Shown in pieces: positions 23,100 to 32,200 of a stretch of 43,117 bases of DNA. The notes below the pieces were generated by a model. It worked only from the letters and a program-made list of their open reading frames with translations. It was not told the DNA's origin and did no database searches. Within the stretch, counting starts at the first letter, position 1; every line of letters starts with the position of its first letter. Source of the stretch: Verrucomicrobiota bacterium (lineage in GTDB: Bacteria > Verrucomicrobiota > Verrucomicrobiia > Opitutales > UBA953). The stretch is from the NCBI GenBank assembly GCA_026397955.1, contig JAPLTV010000120.1, positions 1 through 43,117 on the forward strand, in the 5' to 3' direction. Made by a program: the position numbers and the translations under genes.

Positions 23100-26000
23100 A
23101 TGAATCAGCCGGCCCCGCTGCTCCTCGCCTTCATGGCGGCCCTCCTCCCCGCGCTCGCGGCGGAGCCGGTTCGTTTCAGCCACGACGTCCTGCCGATCCT
23201 TTCGGACAACTGCTTCGGATGCCACGGCCAGGACGAAGCGCACCGCAAGGGCAAGCTGCGGCTCGACGTCCGGGAAGCCGCCCTAGCCAAGGAGGCATTC
23301 GTCCCCGGCAAGCCCGACGTCAGCGAACTCATCAAGCGCATCGTCACCACCGACGAAGACGAGCTCATGCCTCCGCCCAAGTCGCACAAGGCACGGCTCA
23401 CTGCGGCGCAGACAGATATCCTGCGACGCTGGATCGCCGAAGGCGCCGTGTGGGGAAAGCACTGGGCGTTCGAACTGCCCGTCAAGGCCAGCGTCCAAGG
23501 TCACCCCGTCGACGGCTTCGTCGCCAAGAAGCTCGCAGCCGAAGGACTCACCCCGGCCAAGGAAGCGCCCAAGCACACCCTGCTCCGGCGCCTATCGTTC
23601 GACCTGACGGGGCTGCCGCCCACCGAAGCCGAGACCCAGGCTTTCCTCGCGGACACCTCGCCACAGGCCTACGAGCGGGCCGTCGACCGTCTCCTCGCGT
23701 CGCCGCACTACGGCGAACGCATGGCCATGTGGTGGCTGGATGCGGCGCGTTATGCGGACACCGACGGCTTCCAGTCGGACGCCACGCGCACCAACTGGCC
23801 GTGGCGCGACTGGGTCGTCGAGTCGTTTAACCGTAATATTCCTTACGACCAGTTCACCCTCGAGCAGTTCGCGGGAGACCTTCTCCCAAACGCCACGCCG
23901 GAGCAGAAGCTCGCGACCTGCTTCCAGCGCAACCACATGACCAACGGCGAAGGCGGCCGTGACCCCGAGGAATCCCGCGTCGACTACGTGCTCGATCGCG
24001 TGAACACCATGGGCACCACCTGGCTCGGCATGACGCTGGGCTGCGCGCAGTGCCATAGCCACAAGTTCGACCCCGTCACGCAGGCCGACTACTACGCCCT
24101 CTCGGCCTTCTTCAATAGCATCGACGAAGACGGTAAGGCCGGCGGCGCCGCCAAGCCCTTCCTCTCCTATCAGTCCAAGCACGCCACAAGGGCGATCGCG
24201 GAGGCCCAGCAGCTCGTCGACGCCACCAAGCCGGCCGAAGTCGCCGCGCGCATAGCGGCCGAGAAGCCCTTCACGCAGTGGCTCGACGAGCGCCGCCGCG
24301 TGACGAAACCCGACTGGCAGACCTGGAAGGTCATCAAAGCGGACTCCCTCGAGACCGCCGAAGGCACTATTCTTAAACAGGAAGCCGATGGCTCAGTGCA
24401 AGCCTCAGGACCGCACCCCAACCAGGATGAATACCGCATCGTCAGCCATGATCGCCTCGAGCGCATCACCGGCCTGCGCCTCGAAGTCCTGCCCCACCCC
24501 TCGCATACCAAGGGCGGACTCTCCCGCGGGAAAGACGGCGAGTTCAAGCTTACCGACCTTAAACTTCAGGTGCGCACGCGCGGCAACAACCAGATCAAGG
24601 ATATCCTCATGGCGAACGCCGTCGCCGACGTCATGGCCGACAAGAAGAAGCATGGTGGCTATGGCGACGTGAAGGACACCCTCGATGACGACCCGCGTAA
24701 CGGCTGGACCACCATTGGCTTCGACCAGACCAAGCCGCACGTGGCCATCTACGCGCTCGCCGAACCGCTCGTGCTCGGGCCGGACGACGAGCTCATGATC
24801 GAATTGCGCCAGCGTTCGACCTTGGGCGACGCCAACATCGGCCGCTTCCGCCTCGCCATCGCCGCCGAGCCCGGCGACGCCGTGAACAAGGTCGGCCGCA
24901 GCCCGCGCGAAGAACTCGCCGCCCTACCCGCCGGCCAGCCGGTCGACGCCAAGTTGCGCGAACGCCTCTTCGGCGAATTCCTCACGGACCATGCCCCTTA
25001 CCAGATTCCCCGACAGGCCATGGATCGTGCCCAGCGACAGCTTGCCGAGACCAAGGGTGCCTCCGGCAAACTCAACGTCATGGTCCTCGCCGAACGTAAG
25101 GAGCCGCGCGATACCTTCGTCCACATCCGTGGCGTCTGGGACAAGCATGGCGAAAAGGTCAGCCCCGACGTCCCCAAAGCGCTGGCCGCTTGGCCCACAG
25201 GCGAAGCCCGCACGCGGCTCGGCCTCGCCCACTGGCTGACCGACAAGGACAACCCCCTCACCGCCCGCGTGACCGTGAACCACCTCTGGCAGATGCTCTT
25301 CGGCCAGGGACTCGTGAAGACCACCGAAGACTTCGGACTGCAGGGCGAGCGTCCGATCCACCCTGAACTCCTTGACTGGCTCGCCGTTGATCTCGTCGAA
25401 CATAACTGGGACCTCAAGCGCACCCTCAAGCTCATCGTCCTCAGCGCGACGTATCGTCAGGACTCCTCCGTCACGCCCGCCCTGCTGGCCAAGGATCCGG
25501 AAAACCGCCTGCTCGCCCGCGGCGCCCGCTTCCGTCTGCCCAGCTGGATGATCCGCGACTCTGCACTGCGCGCCGCTGGCCTCTTCAACCCCGCGCTCGG
25601 CGGACCGCCCGTGCGCCCGTATCAACCCGACGGTGTGTGGGAAGAGCTCTTCATGGGCCGCTTCAAATATGAGCCCAGCGAAGGCGCCGCCCAGTATCGC
25701 CGGACCCTCTACGCCTTCTGGCGTCGCTCCATCGCGCCGACATTCCTCTTCGACTCCGCGCAGCGCCGCTCGTGCGAAGTACGCACCGGCCGAACCAACA
25801 CCCCGCTACAGGCGCTGACCTTGCAGAACGACCTCACCTACCTCGAATCCTCTCAAGCCATCGCCGCCGAGGTCCTCCGAGAAAGCGGCGACGCGGGGCG
25901 ACTCCAAAAACTCCTGCGCAAAGTACTCTCCCGCGAGGGCGACGACCGCGAAGCGGCGGCGCTGGGCAAGACGCTCGCCGAAGCCCGTGCCCACTACCGC

Positions 26001-26141
26001 AAGCATCCGGCCGACGCCGAGAAGTTCCTGCGCATCGGCCAACGCAAACCCGCCGCCGGCACCGACCTGCCCGAGCTCGCCGCCTGGACCGTCGTCGCGA
26101 GCCTCGCCCTCAACCTCGATGAGGCGATGACGCATGAGTGA
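23100..26141 (+). CDS. PSD1 protein: haem-binding PSCyt1 + DUF1549 + DUF1553 (copy 1)
   Basis: 1013 aa with a signal peptide (about 1-20). A c-type haem motif C38-F-G-C41-H42 sits in the planctomycete cytochrome domain (VLPILSDNCFGCHG ... KLRLDVREAAL ... MPPPKSHK). DUF1549 follows (HTLLRRLSFDLTGLPPTEAE ... YGERMAMWWLDAARYADTDGFQ ... CAQCHSHKFDPVTQADYYALSAFF), and DUF1553 fills the C-terminal third (RLGLAHWLTDKDNPLTARVTVNHLWQMLFGQGLVKTTEDFG ... RTNTPLQALTLQND). CAQCH is a second possible haem-type motif within DUF1549. A region of about 300 residues (about 410-640) between the two DUFs is absent from copy 2 and includes a discoidin-like stretch (ERITGLRLEVLPHPS). Biochemical function is not established; family genes usually sit beside a DUF1501 gene, as here. 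Confidence 0.88.
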   Translation: MNQPAPLLLAFMAALLPALAAEPVRFSHDVLPILSDNCFGCHGQDEAHRKGKLRLDVREAALAKEAFVPGKPDVSELIKRIVTTDEDELMPPPKSHKARLTAAQTDILRRWIAEGAVWGKHWAFELPVKASVQGHPVDGFVAKKLAAEGLTPAKEAPKHTLLRRLSFDLTGLPPTEAETQAFLADTSPQAYERAVDRLLASPHYGERMAMWWLDAARYADTDGFQSDATRTNWPWRDWVVESFNRNIPYDQFTLEQFAGDLLPNATPEQKLATCFQRNHMTNGEGGRDPEESRVDYVLDRVNTMGTTWLGMTLGCAQCHSHKFDPVTQADYYALSAFFNSIDEDGKAGGAAKPFLSYQSKHATRAIAEAQQLVDATKPAEVAARIAAEKPFTQWLDERRRVTKPDWQTWKVIKADSLETAEGTILKQEADGSVQASGPHPNQDEYRIVSHDRLERITGLRLEVLPHPSHTKGGLSRGKDGEFKLTDLKLQVRTRGNNQIKDILMANAVADVMADKKKHGGYGDVKDTLDDDPRNGWTTIGFDQTKPHVAIYALAEPLVLGPDDELMIELRQRSTLGDANIGRFRLAIAAEPGDAVNKVGRSPREELAALPAGQPVDAKLRERLFGEFLTDHAPYQIPRQAMDRAQRQLAETKGASGKLNVMVLAERKEPRDTFVHIRGVWDKHGEKVSPDVPKALAAWPTGEARTRLGLAHWLTDKDNPLTARVTVNHLWQMLFGQGLVKTTEDFGLQGERPIHPELLDWLAVDLVEHNWDLKRTLKLIVLSATYRQDSSVTPALLAKDPENRLLARGARFRLPSWMIRDSALRAAGLFNPALGGPPVRPYQPDGVWEELFMGRFKYEPSEGAAQYRRTLYAFWRRSIAPTFLFDSAQRRSCEVRTGRTNTPLQALTLQNDLTYLESSQAIAAEVLRESGDAGRLQKLLRKVLSREGDDREAAALGKTLAEARAHYRKHPADAEKFLRIGQRKPAAGTDLPELAAWTVVASLALNLDEAMTHE

Positions 26142-26282
26142 ACGAAATGCAAGGGGGCACGTGGGCACGTTGACACGGGGACACGAAAGCACCCTCAAAC
26201 AAAACTAAAATACGGATCAATAATCATCCATCCTTCATCGCCCTTCCGCCATCTGCCATCTGTCATCCGTCATCTTATCTTC
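26142..26282 (+). repeat. Short spacer with GGGCACGTGGGCACG module and 7-bp tandem repeats
   Basis: AAGGGGGCACGTGGGCACG and following words (26151-26186) recur as AGGGGGCAAGTGGGCACGG at 38386-38417. Four heptamers GCCATCT, GCCATCT, GTCATCC, GTCATCT run at 26248-26275 just before ATG 26283, matching the style of the dctA leader. Confidence 0.5.
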
Positions 26283-27347
26283 ATGTCCCCTCTCTCCCGT
26301 CGTTCCTTCCTTGCCAGCAGCATCGCTGCGATGGCGGCGCCGCGCTTGCTCGCCCAAGCCGGGGCCACCCCGGCGCACCACGGCGCAATCGTCGGCCATG
26401 GCGAGTTTCGCTATCGCGTGGATAAGCTCTGGTGCCAGGCCGACAAGGCCAAGCACCCCGTCAAGGATTGCCATGAGATGGTCCAGTCCGCGGACGGCCG
26501 CCTCTTCCTCATCACCAACCTCAAGCAGAACAACGTCCTCGTCTTCGACGTCGCCGGCAAGGTGCTCGACGCGTGGACGCTCGGCCTGAGCGCGGGCCAC
26601 GGCCTGACCTTGCACCGCGAAGCCGACGGCACCGAATACCTCTACCTCACCGACAACTCCGGCCGCGTCATCAAGGCCACCCTCGACGGCAAGGCCGTGC
26701 TCGAGCTTCCGCACGCGCAGAAGTGCGGGGCTTACTCGGATAAGGAACCCTACTCGCCGACCGAGACCGCCATCGCGCCCAACGGCGACATCTACGTCGC
26801 TGACGGCTACGGTTCGCAATATGTGCTCCACTTCGACAAGAGCGGAAAATACCTGAGCAAGTTCGGCGGCAAGAGCACCCAGCCCACGAATCCCGGGAAG
26901 TTTATGCAGGCACACGGCGTCGCGATCGACACCCGCGGCCCCGAGCCCTTACTCGTCTGCACCGAACGCGTGCGCAATGAGTTCAACTGGTTCACCCTCG
27001 AAGGAAAGCACGTACGGGGCGTCTACCTGCACGGCGCGTACGTCAGCCGACCCGTGATCGCGGGTAAGCACCTCTACTCCGGCGTCTGTTTCGGCGCCAA
27101 GCCTGACGACACCCGCATGTGGCAGGGTCGTGGCTTCGTCACCATCCTCGACGAGCATGACCGCGTCGTCTCCAATCCCGGCGGCCAGGAGCCCAAGTAC
27201 GTCGACGGACGCCTCCAGCTCATGCTGCAGGACCAGCCCGTCTTCAACAACTGCCACGACGTGTGCGTCGACACGCGCGGCGACCTTTACGTCTGCCAGT
27301 GGGCCAGCGGCAACGTGTACCCCTACAAACTTCACCGCCTCGCATGA
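26283..27347 (+). CDS. Tat-exported beta-propeller (NHL/peptidylglycine-lyase-like) protein
   Basis: 354 aa. The twin-arginine signal SRRSFLASSIAAMAAPRLLA (about 5-24) points to export in folded form. The body repeats blade-like units of about 45 residues: DCHEMVQSADGRLFLITNL, GHGLTLHREADGTEYLYLTDNSG, SPTETAIAPNGDIYVADGYGSQYVLHFDKSGKYLSKFGG, MQAHGVAIDTRGPEPLLVCTE, NNCHDVCVDTRGDLYVCQWASGNVYPYKL. This fits a six-bladed NHL-type propeller similar to peptidyl-alpha-hydroxyglycine amidating lyase relatives. The histidines at the start of several blades could bind metal. No enzymatic role can be assigned. It overlaps the following DUF1501 gene by four bases (ATGA), so the two are coupled. Confidence 0.75.
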   Translation: MSPLSRRSFLASSIAAMAAPRLLAQAGATPAHHGAIVGHGEFRYRVDKLWCQADKAKHPVKDCHEMVQSADGRLFLITNLKQNNVLVFDVAGKVLDAWTLGLSAGHGLTLHREADGTEYLYLTDNSGRVIKATLDGKAVLELPHAQKCGAYSDKEPYSPTETAIAPNGDIYVADGYGSQYVLHFDKSGKYLSKFGGKSTQPTNPGKFMQAHGVAIDTRGPEPLLVCTERVRNEFNWFTLEGKHVRGVYLHGAYVSRPVIAGKHLYSGVCFGAKPDDTRMWQGRGFVTILDEHDRVVSNPGGQEPKYVDGRLQLMLQDQPVFNNCHDVCVDTRGDLYVCQWASGNVYPYKLHRLA

Positions 27348-28786
27348 GTCCCGATCCCCTCGACCCTTCGCGGCGCTACTTCCTCGGCCAGTGCACCGGC
27401 CTTTCGCTCGGGGCCATGGCGCTCTCGACGCTCATCGGCCGCGCCCTCGCCGCCGACGGCGCCGGCAAACTCGGCCTGCCGAACCTCCCCCACTTCGCCG
27501 CCAAGGCCAAGCGCGTCATCTTCCTGACCCAGTCCGGCGGCCCCTCGCAGATCGAGCTCTTCGACGAGAAGCCCGGCCTCATGAAGCTCGCCGGCACCGA
27601 GCTGCCTGAGTCCGTCCGGCGCGGCCAGCGCCTGACCACCATGACTTCGGGCCAGAAGCAGCTCATCAAGCCCGCCGCCACGAAGTTCGAACGCTGCGGT
27701 AAGAGCGGCCAGAGCATCGGCGAATGGCTCCCGCATCTCAAGACCGTCGCCGACGATCTTTGTATCGTGCGCTCGATGCATACCGACCAGATCAACCATG
27801 CGCCCGCCATGACGCAGTTCCTGACCGGCAATCAGATCCCTGGACGCCCGAGCCTCGGCGCCTGGGCCAGCTACGGCCTCGGCAGCGAGAACCGCAACCT
27901 CCCCGACTATCTCGTCCTGCTCTCCAAGATGCAGCGACCGAGCGACCAGCCCTTGTATGATCATTATTGGGGCAGCGGGTTCCTGCCGTCGCGCTACCAA
28001 GGCGTCAAACTGCGCAGCGCCAAGGACCCCGTCCTCTACCTCCGCGACCCCGACGGCCTTCCACGCGAACTCCGTCGCGAGATGCTGGACGGACTCGGGG
28101 CCATGAACCAACGCGCGCTTGAGCGTAGCGGCGACCCTGAGATCTCCACGCGCATCCGCCAATATGAGATGGCCTACCGCATGCAGGCCAGCGTACCCGA
28201 GCTCACCGACCTCAGCGACGAGAAGGACGAAGTCTTCGAGCTCTACGGGCCCGATTCACGTCGCCCTGGCAGTTACGCCGCCAATTGCATCCTCGCGCGG
28301 CGCCTGATCGAGCGCGGCGTCCGCTTCGTACAGCTCTTCCATCCCGACTGGGATCATCACAGCCGCCTCACCTCCTGGTGCACCGCGCGTTGTCGCGACA
28401 CCGACCAGCCCAGCGCCGCGCTCATCAAGGACCTCAAGCGCCGCGGACTCCTCGAGGACACCCTCGTTGTCTGGGGCGGCGAATTCGGCCGCGGCGTCGC
28501 CGGTCAGGGCAAGTGGGACAGCCCCGAAGCCGGTCGCGACCACCACCCGCGTTGCTTCACCATGTGGATGGCCGGCGGAGGCAGCAAGGCCGGCACCAGC
28601 TACGGCGAGACCGACGACTTCAGTTACAACGTCGCCAAGGATCCCGTGCACGTGCACGACCTCCACGCCACCATCCTGCACCTCATGGGTATCGACCATG
28701 AGCGCTTCACCTATCGCCACCAGGGACTCGATTTCAGGCTGACGGGGGTCGAGCCGGCGAAGGTGGTCAAAGGATTATTGGGCTAG
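27344..28786 (+). CDS. DUF1501 protein with twin-arginine signal (copy 1)
   Basis: 480 aa from ATG 27344, in ATGA overlap with the propeller gene. The Tat-type signal PSRRYFLGQCTGLSLGAMALSTLI is followed by the alkaline-phosphatase/sulfatase-like fold of DUF1501: AKRVIFLTQSGGPSQIELFDEKPGL, RSMHTDQINHAPAMTQFLTGN, FLPSRYQGVKLRS, GVRFVQLFHPDWDHHSRL, DTLVVWGGEFGRGVAG, GRDHHPRCFTMWMAGGGSKAGTSYGETDDF, VHVHDLHATILHLMGID. The conserved His and Asp residues suggest a metal site, but no activity is established for the family. These genes nearly always pair with PSD1 genes; here the propeller gene lies between the two. Confidence 0.88.
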   Translation: MSPDPLDPSRRYFLGQCTGLSLGAMALSTLIGRALAADGAGKLGLPNLPHFAAKAKRVIFLTQSGGPSQIELFDEKPGLMKLAGTELPESVRRGQRLTTMTSGQKQLIKPAATKFERCGKSGQSIGEWLPHLKTVADDLCIVRSMHTDQINHAPAMTQFLTGNQIPGRPSLGAWASYGLGSENRNLPDYLVLLSKMQRPSDQPLYDHYWGSGFLPSRYQGVKLRSAKDPVLYLRDPDGLPRELRREMLDGLGAMNQRALERSGDPEISTRIRQYEMAYRMQASVPELTDLSDEKDEVFELYGPDSRRPGSYAANCILARRLIERGVRFVQLFHPDWDHHSRLTSWCTARCRDTDQPSAALIKDLKRRGLLEDTLVVWGGEFGRGVAGQGKWDSPEAGRDHHPRCFTMWMAGGGSKAGTSYGETDDFSYNVAKDPVHVHDLHATILHLMGIDHERFTYRHQGLDFRLTGVEPAKVVKGLLG

Positions 28787-28818
28787 GGCCAGGGCTGGGG
28801 CTAGACAAACGAGAGGCA

Positions 28819-28868
28819 GTGCAAAGGTGCAAATCGGAGCGGAGCTCCTGTGCAAAAGTGCAAAAGTG
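28819..28868. repeat. Module C, copy 3
   Basis: GTGCAAAGGTGCAAATC, hairpin GGAGC/GGA/GCTCC (28836-28848), then TGTGCAAAAGTGCAAAAGTG. Same stem as copy 2 with a different loop. Confidence 0.65.
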
Positions 28869-29060
28869 AGAGGACGGGCTCAAAGGGGGCAGCATAGGGA
28901 AACCGGATAGTTTGCGGGGGTGCATCTAAGGAAGGGGGCGTGCGGCCCGCGCGCCTACGGATGACCGGGCCGGTCATCCCTACCCATACCCACAGCAAAC
29001 ATCCCGGTCTCCGGTCTCCCTTTGCGCGAATTGAACGCTTCGGGTGGTGGGTTTTCGACT

Positions 29061-29151
29061 CTGCCATCGATTCAGTCATCTGCCATCGACGCAGTAATCT
29101 ATCCAGCCCTCCATTCAGTCCTCTATTCTGTCCTCTATTCAGACCTCCACA
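29061..29151 (+). repeat. 19-bp and 12-bp tandem repeats in the DUF1080-fusion leader
   Basis: CTGCCATCGATTCAGTCAT and CTGCCATCGACGCAGTAAT lie head to tail (29061-29079, 29080-29098). Four 12-mers follow: CAGCCCTCCATT, CAGTCCTCTATT, CTGTCCTCTATT, CAGACCTCCACA (29104-29151). The same 12-mers occur before the genes at 32971 and 38784. Confidence 0.55.
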
Positions 29152-29272
29152 TTGTAGCGGGCTAACCGCCAACCGCTAACCGCTAGCCGCCGTAACCGAA
29201 TACACTCCATTTCCCGCCATTTGAACAAGTGGCGTTGACGGGTGTCCAAGGGGCATAGACAAACATTGACCC

Positions 29273-32200
29273 ATGAGAAACCCCCTCTCTGCGCTGCTGG
29301 CTTTCCTGCTGGTCGCCCTCGCCCCTCTTTCCGCCCAGGACGGCTTCAAGCCGATCTTCGACGGCAAGTCCCTCGCCGGCTGGGACGGCAACCCTGACCT
29401 CTGGTCCGTCGAGGACGGCTGCCTCACCGGGAAGACCAAGGGCCCGGACCATCTCGCTTATAATCAGTTCCTCGTCTGGCGCGGCGGCGTGCTCAAGAAC
29501 TTCGAGCTGCGCGCCAAGATCAAGTGCTCCGCCAGCAACTCCGGCATCCAGTATCGCAGCAAGGAGCTCGCCGAGGTCGGCAAGTGGGTCATCGGTGGCT
29601 ACCAGTGCGACGTCCATCCTTCGGCCGCCTATAACGGCATGATCTACGAAGAGCGCGCCCGCGGCATCCTCGTGCAGAATGGCCAGAGCGTCATCGTGGA
29701 TGAAAAGGGGGGCAAGTGGCTCGCCGCCGAGCATGAGCCCGTGAAGGTCAACTATTCGGAGTGGCACGAATACGCCGTCATCGCCAACGGAAACCACATC
29801 ATCCAGAAGGTCGACGGCAAGGTCACCATCGACCTCGTCGATCATGATGAGAAAGCCCGTTCGCTCGAAGGCCTGCTCGCCTTCCAGGTGCACCGCGGTC
29901 CGGCCATGATCGTCCAGATCAAGGACGTCATGCTCAAGGAACTCCCTGCAGGCGGCCTCCTGTCCCAGGAGAAGAACCCGATTCCGAGCGACGCGCAGAA
30001 AATCGAGAAGCCCGCGCCCAAAGCCAAGAAAGCTCCGGCCAAGAAGGCTGAGCCGATCGTGAAGCCCGCCACCAAGGCCTTCCTCCAGCTTGCCGCCGAC
30101 GCCCCGAAGGCGAAGGCCAAGGCTAAGGCTCCCGCCAAGAAGACGCCGGCCGACGCCAACACCGGCAAGGCCATCGGCGAGAACAAGGCCACGCCGGTCG
30201 ACCGCATCAAAGCCCCCGAAGGCTTCAAGGTCGAGCTCCTCTACTCCGTCCCCGGCGACGTCCAAGGCTCCTGGGTCGCGCTCTGCGCCGACGACAAAGG
30301 CCGCATCTATGCCAGCGACCAGTACGGCGACCTCTATCGTTTTCCCGCGCCCGCCCCAGGCCAGCCGCTCAAGGCCGACGACGTAAAGAAGATGCCCGTC
30401 AACATCCGCGCGATCAACGGCATGGTGTGGGCCTTCGGCGCCCTCTACGCCGGCGTCAACGATTACGAGAAGAAGATCCCCAGCGGCTTCTATCGCCTCA
30501 GCGACAGCAAGGGCGACGACCAGATCGACAAGGTCGAACTCCTTCGCGCGATCGAATCCGGCGGCGACCATGGCGTCCACAAGGTCGTCGTGACGCCTGA
30601 CCAAAACGGCTTCTACCTCATCTGCGGCAACAACGCCGTGAAGACCGAGACCCCCGCCACCTCCCCGGTCGCGCCGCTCTGGGGTGACGACCATCTCCTG
30701 CCCCGCATGCCAGACGGCCGCGGCCACAACCGCCACGTCCTCGCTCCAGGTGGTATCGTCTACCGTATCAGCAAGGACGGCAAGACCTTCGAGACCTTCG
30801 CCAGCGGCTTCCGCAACATCTACGGTGGCGCCGTCAACCGCGCCGGCGACCTGTTCACGTATGACGCCGACATGGAGTACGACTTCAACACCTCTTGGTA
30901 TCGCCCGACCCGCGTGAACCACGTCGTCAGCGGCGGTGAATACGGCTGGCGCAACGGCGCCGGCAAGTATCCCGAGTTCTACCCCGACTCCCTGCCCGCT
31001 ACGGTGAACATCGGCCCTGGTTCGCCCACCGGCATCGCGTTCGGCTACGGCGCCAAGTTCCCCGCCAAGTATCAGGAATCGCTCTTCATCCTCGATTGGA
31101 GCTGGGGCAAAATCTACGCCATCGACCTCAAGGCCAAGGGCGCCAGCTACGCCGGCACCAAGACCGACTTCATCGGCGGTTCGCCGTTGCCCGTCACCGA
31201 CCTCCTCATCCACCCGCAGGACGGCGCGATGTATTTCGCCATCGGCGGCCGCAAGGTGCAGTCGGGCCTCTACCGCGTGACCTATGTCGGCAAGGAATCC
31301 ACGGACACGATCAAGTATCAGCCGGAAGCCCCTTCCGCCGAAGTCCTCGCCCGCAAGGCCCTCGAGCAGTTCCACGGCAAGCAGGACCCCAAGGCCGCGG
31401 ACGCCGCCTGGCCTTACCTGTCCTCGCCTGACCGCTGGCTGCGTTTCTCCGCCCGCGTCGTGCTCGAGCACCAGCCCTACGCCGGCTGGAGCGAACGCGC
31501 CTTTGCCGAGAAGAATACCACCGCTCGCCTCGAAGCGCTCCTCGCGCTGGCCCGCCAGGCCGCCAAGTGCCCTTACCACACCGACAAGGCCGCCAAGCCT
31601 GATCCGCGCACCGGCATCGCGCCGACGACCGCCGAGCCCACCGCCGCGGAAGCCGTGCTGCGTGATCGCCTACTCGCCTCCCTGCGTGCCGACGATTTCA
31701 GCCAGCTCACCCTGGAACAGAAGCGCCTGCATGTACGCCTGACCGAGATCATCCTGCACCGTTACGGCAACCCTGACGCCACCGGCGTCGCCGCGATCAT
31801 CGCCCAGTATGACGCCGCCTATCCTACGGCCGACTTCGGCCTCAATTGGATGCTGACCGAGACCCTCGGCCACCTGCAATCGCCGACGCTCGCCGCCAAG
31901 GCCATGGCGCTCGTCGCCAACGCCGGAAGCCAAGAGCCTGAACTCGAGATCATGCGCAGCGTGCGCATGCTCAAGGCCGGTTGGACGCCCGCCCTGCGCG
32001 AGGCCCAGCTTAACTGGTTCGTCAAGGCTGCTAGCTACCGCGGCGGCTCCAGCTTCGGCAAGTTCGTCGAGTTCATCCGGAACGACAGCCTCGCGACCTT
32101 CACGCCCGAGGAGCTCGGCCGTCACGACAAGCTCATCGCGCTCGCCAAGAACCCGCCCGTGAAGTCGGCGTACGAGAACGTCGGCGCCATGTTCGCCGGC

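Larger units (their letters stand above)
28787..29272. repeat. Intergenic repeat mosaic upstream of the DUF1080 fusion
   Basis: No gene. A GGGCTAGGGCCAGGGCTGGGG run (28780-28803) recurs near 38583-38607. Then come module C (28819-28868) and element F (left end CTCAAAGGG 28879-28887, right end CATCCCGGTCTCCGG to about 29026) interrupted by a GC-rich imperfect palindrome (28936-28956) and the hairpin GGATGACCG/GGC/CGGTCATCC (28959-28979) + CTACCC. They are followed by 19-bp tandem repeats (29061-29098), 12-bp tandem repeats (29104-29151), and the GTTAGCGG module in reverse (29157-29196). The last 75 bp before ATG 29273 look unique. Confidence 0.65.

Noticed and set aside
29183-31579. Minus-strand open frame of 798 codons
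   Set aside because: Antisense to the DUF1080 fusion; composition is Val/Gly/Asp/Glu-rich with no recognisable domain. Similar antisense frames at 18874-20577, 39258-40646, 41489-42991 and 11700-13016 were rejected for the same reason.
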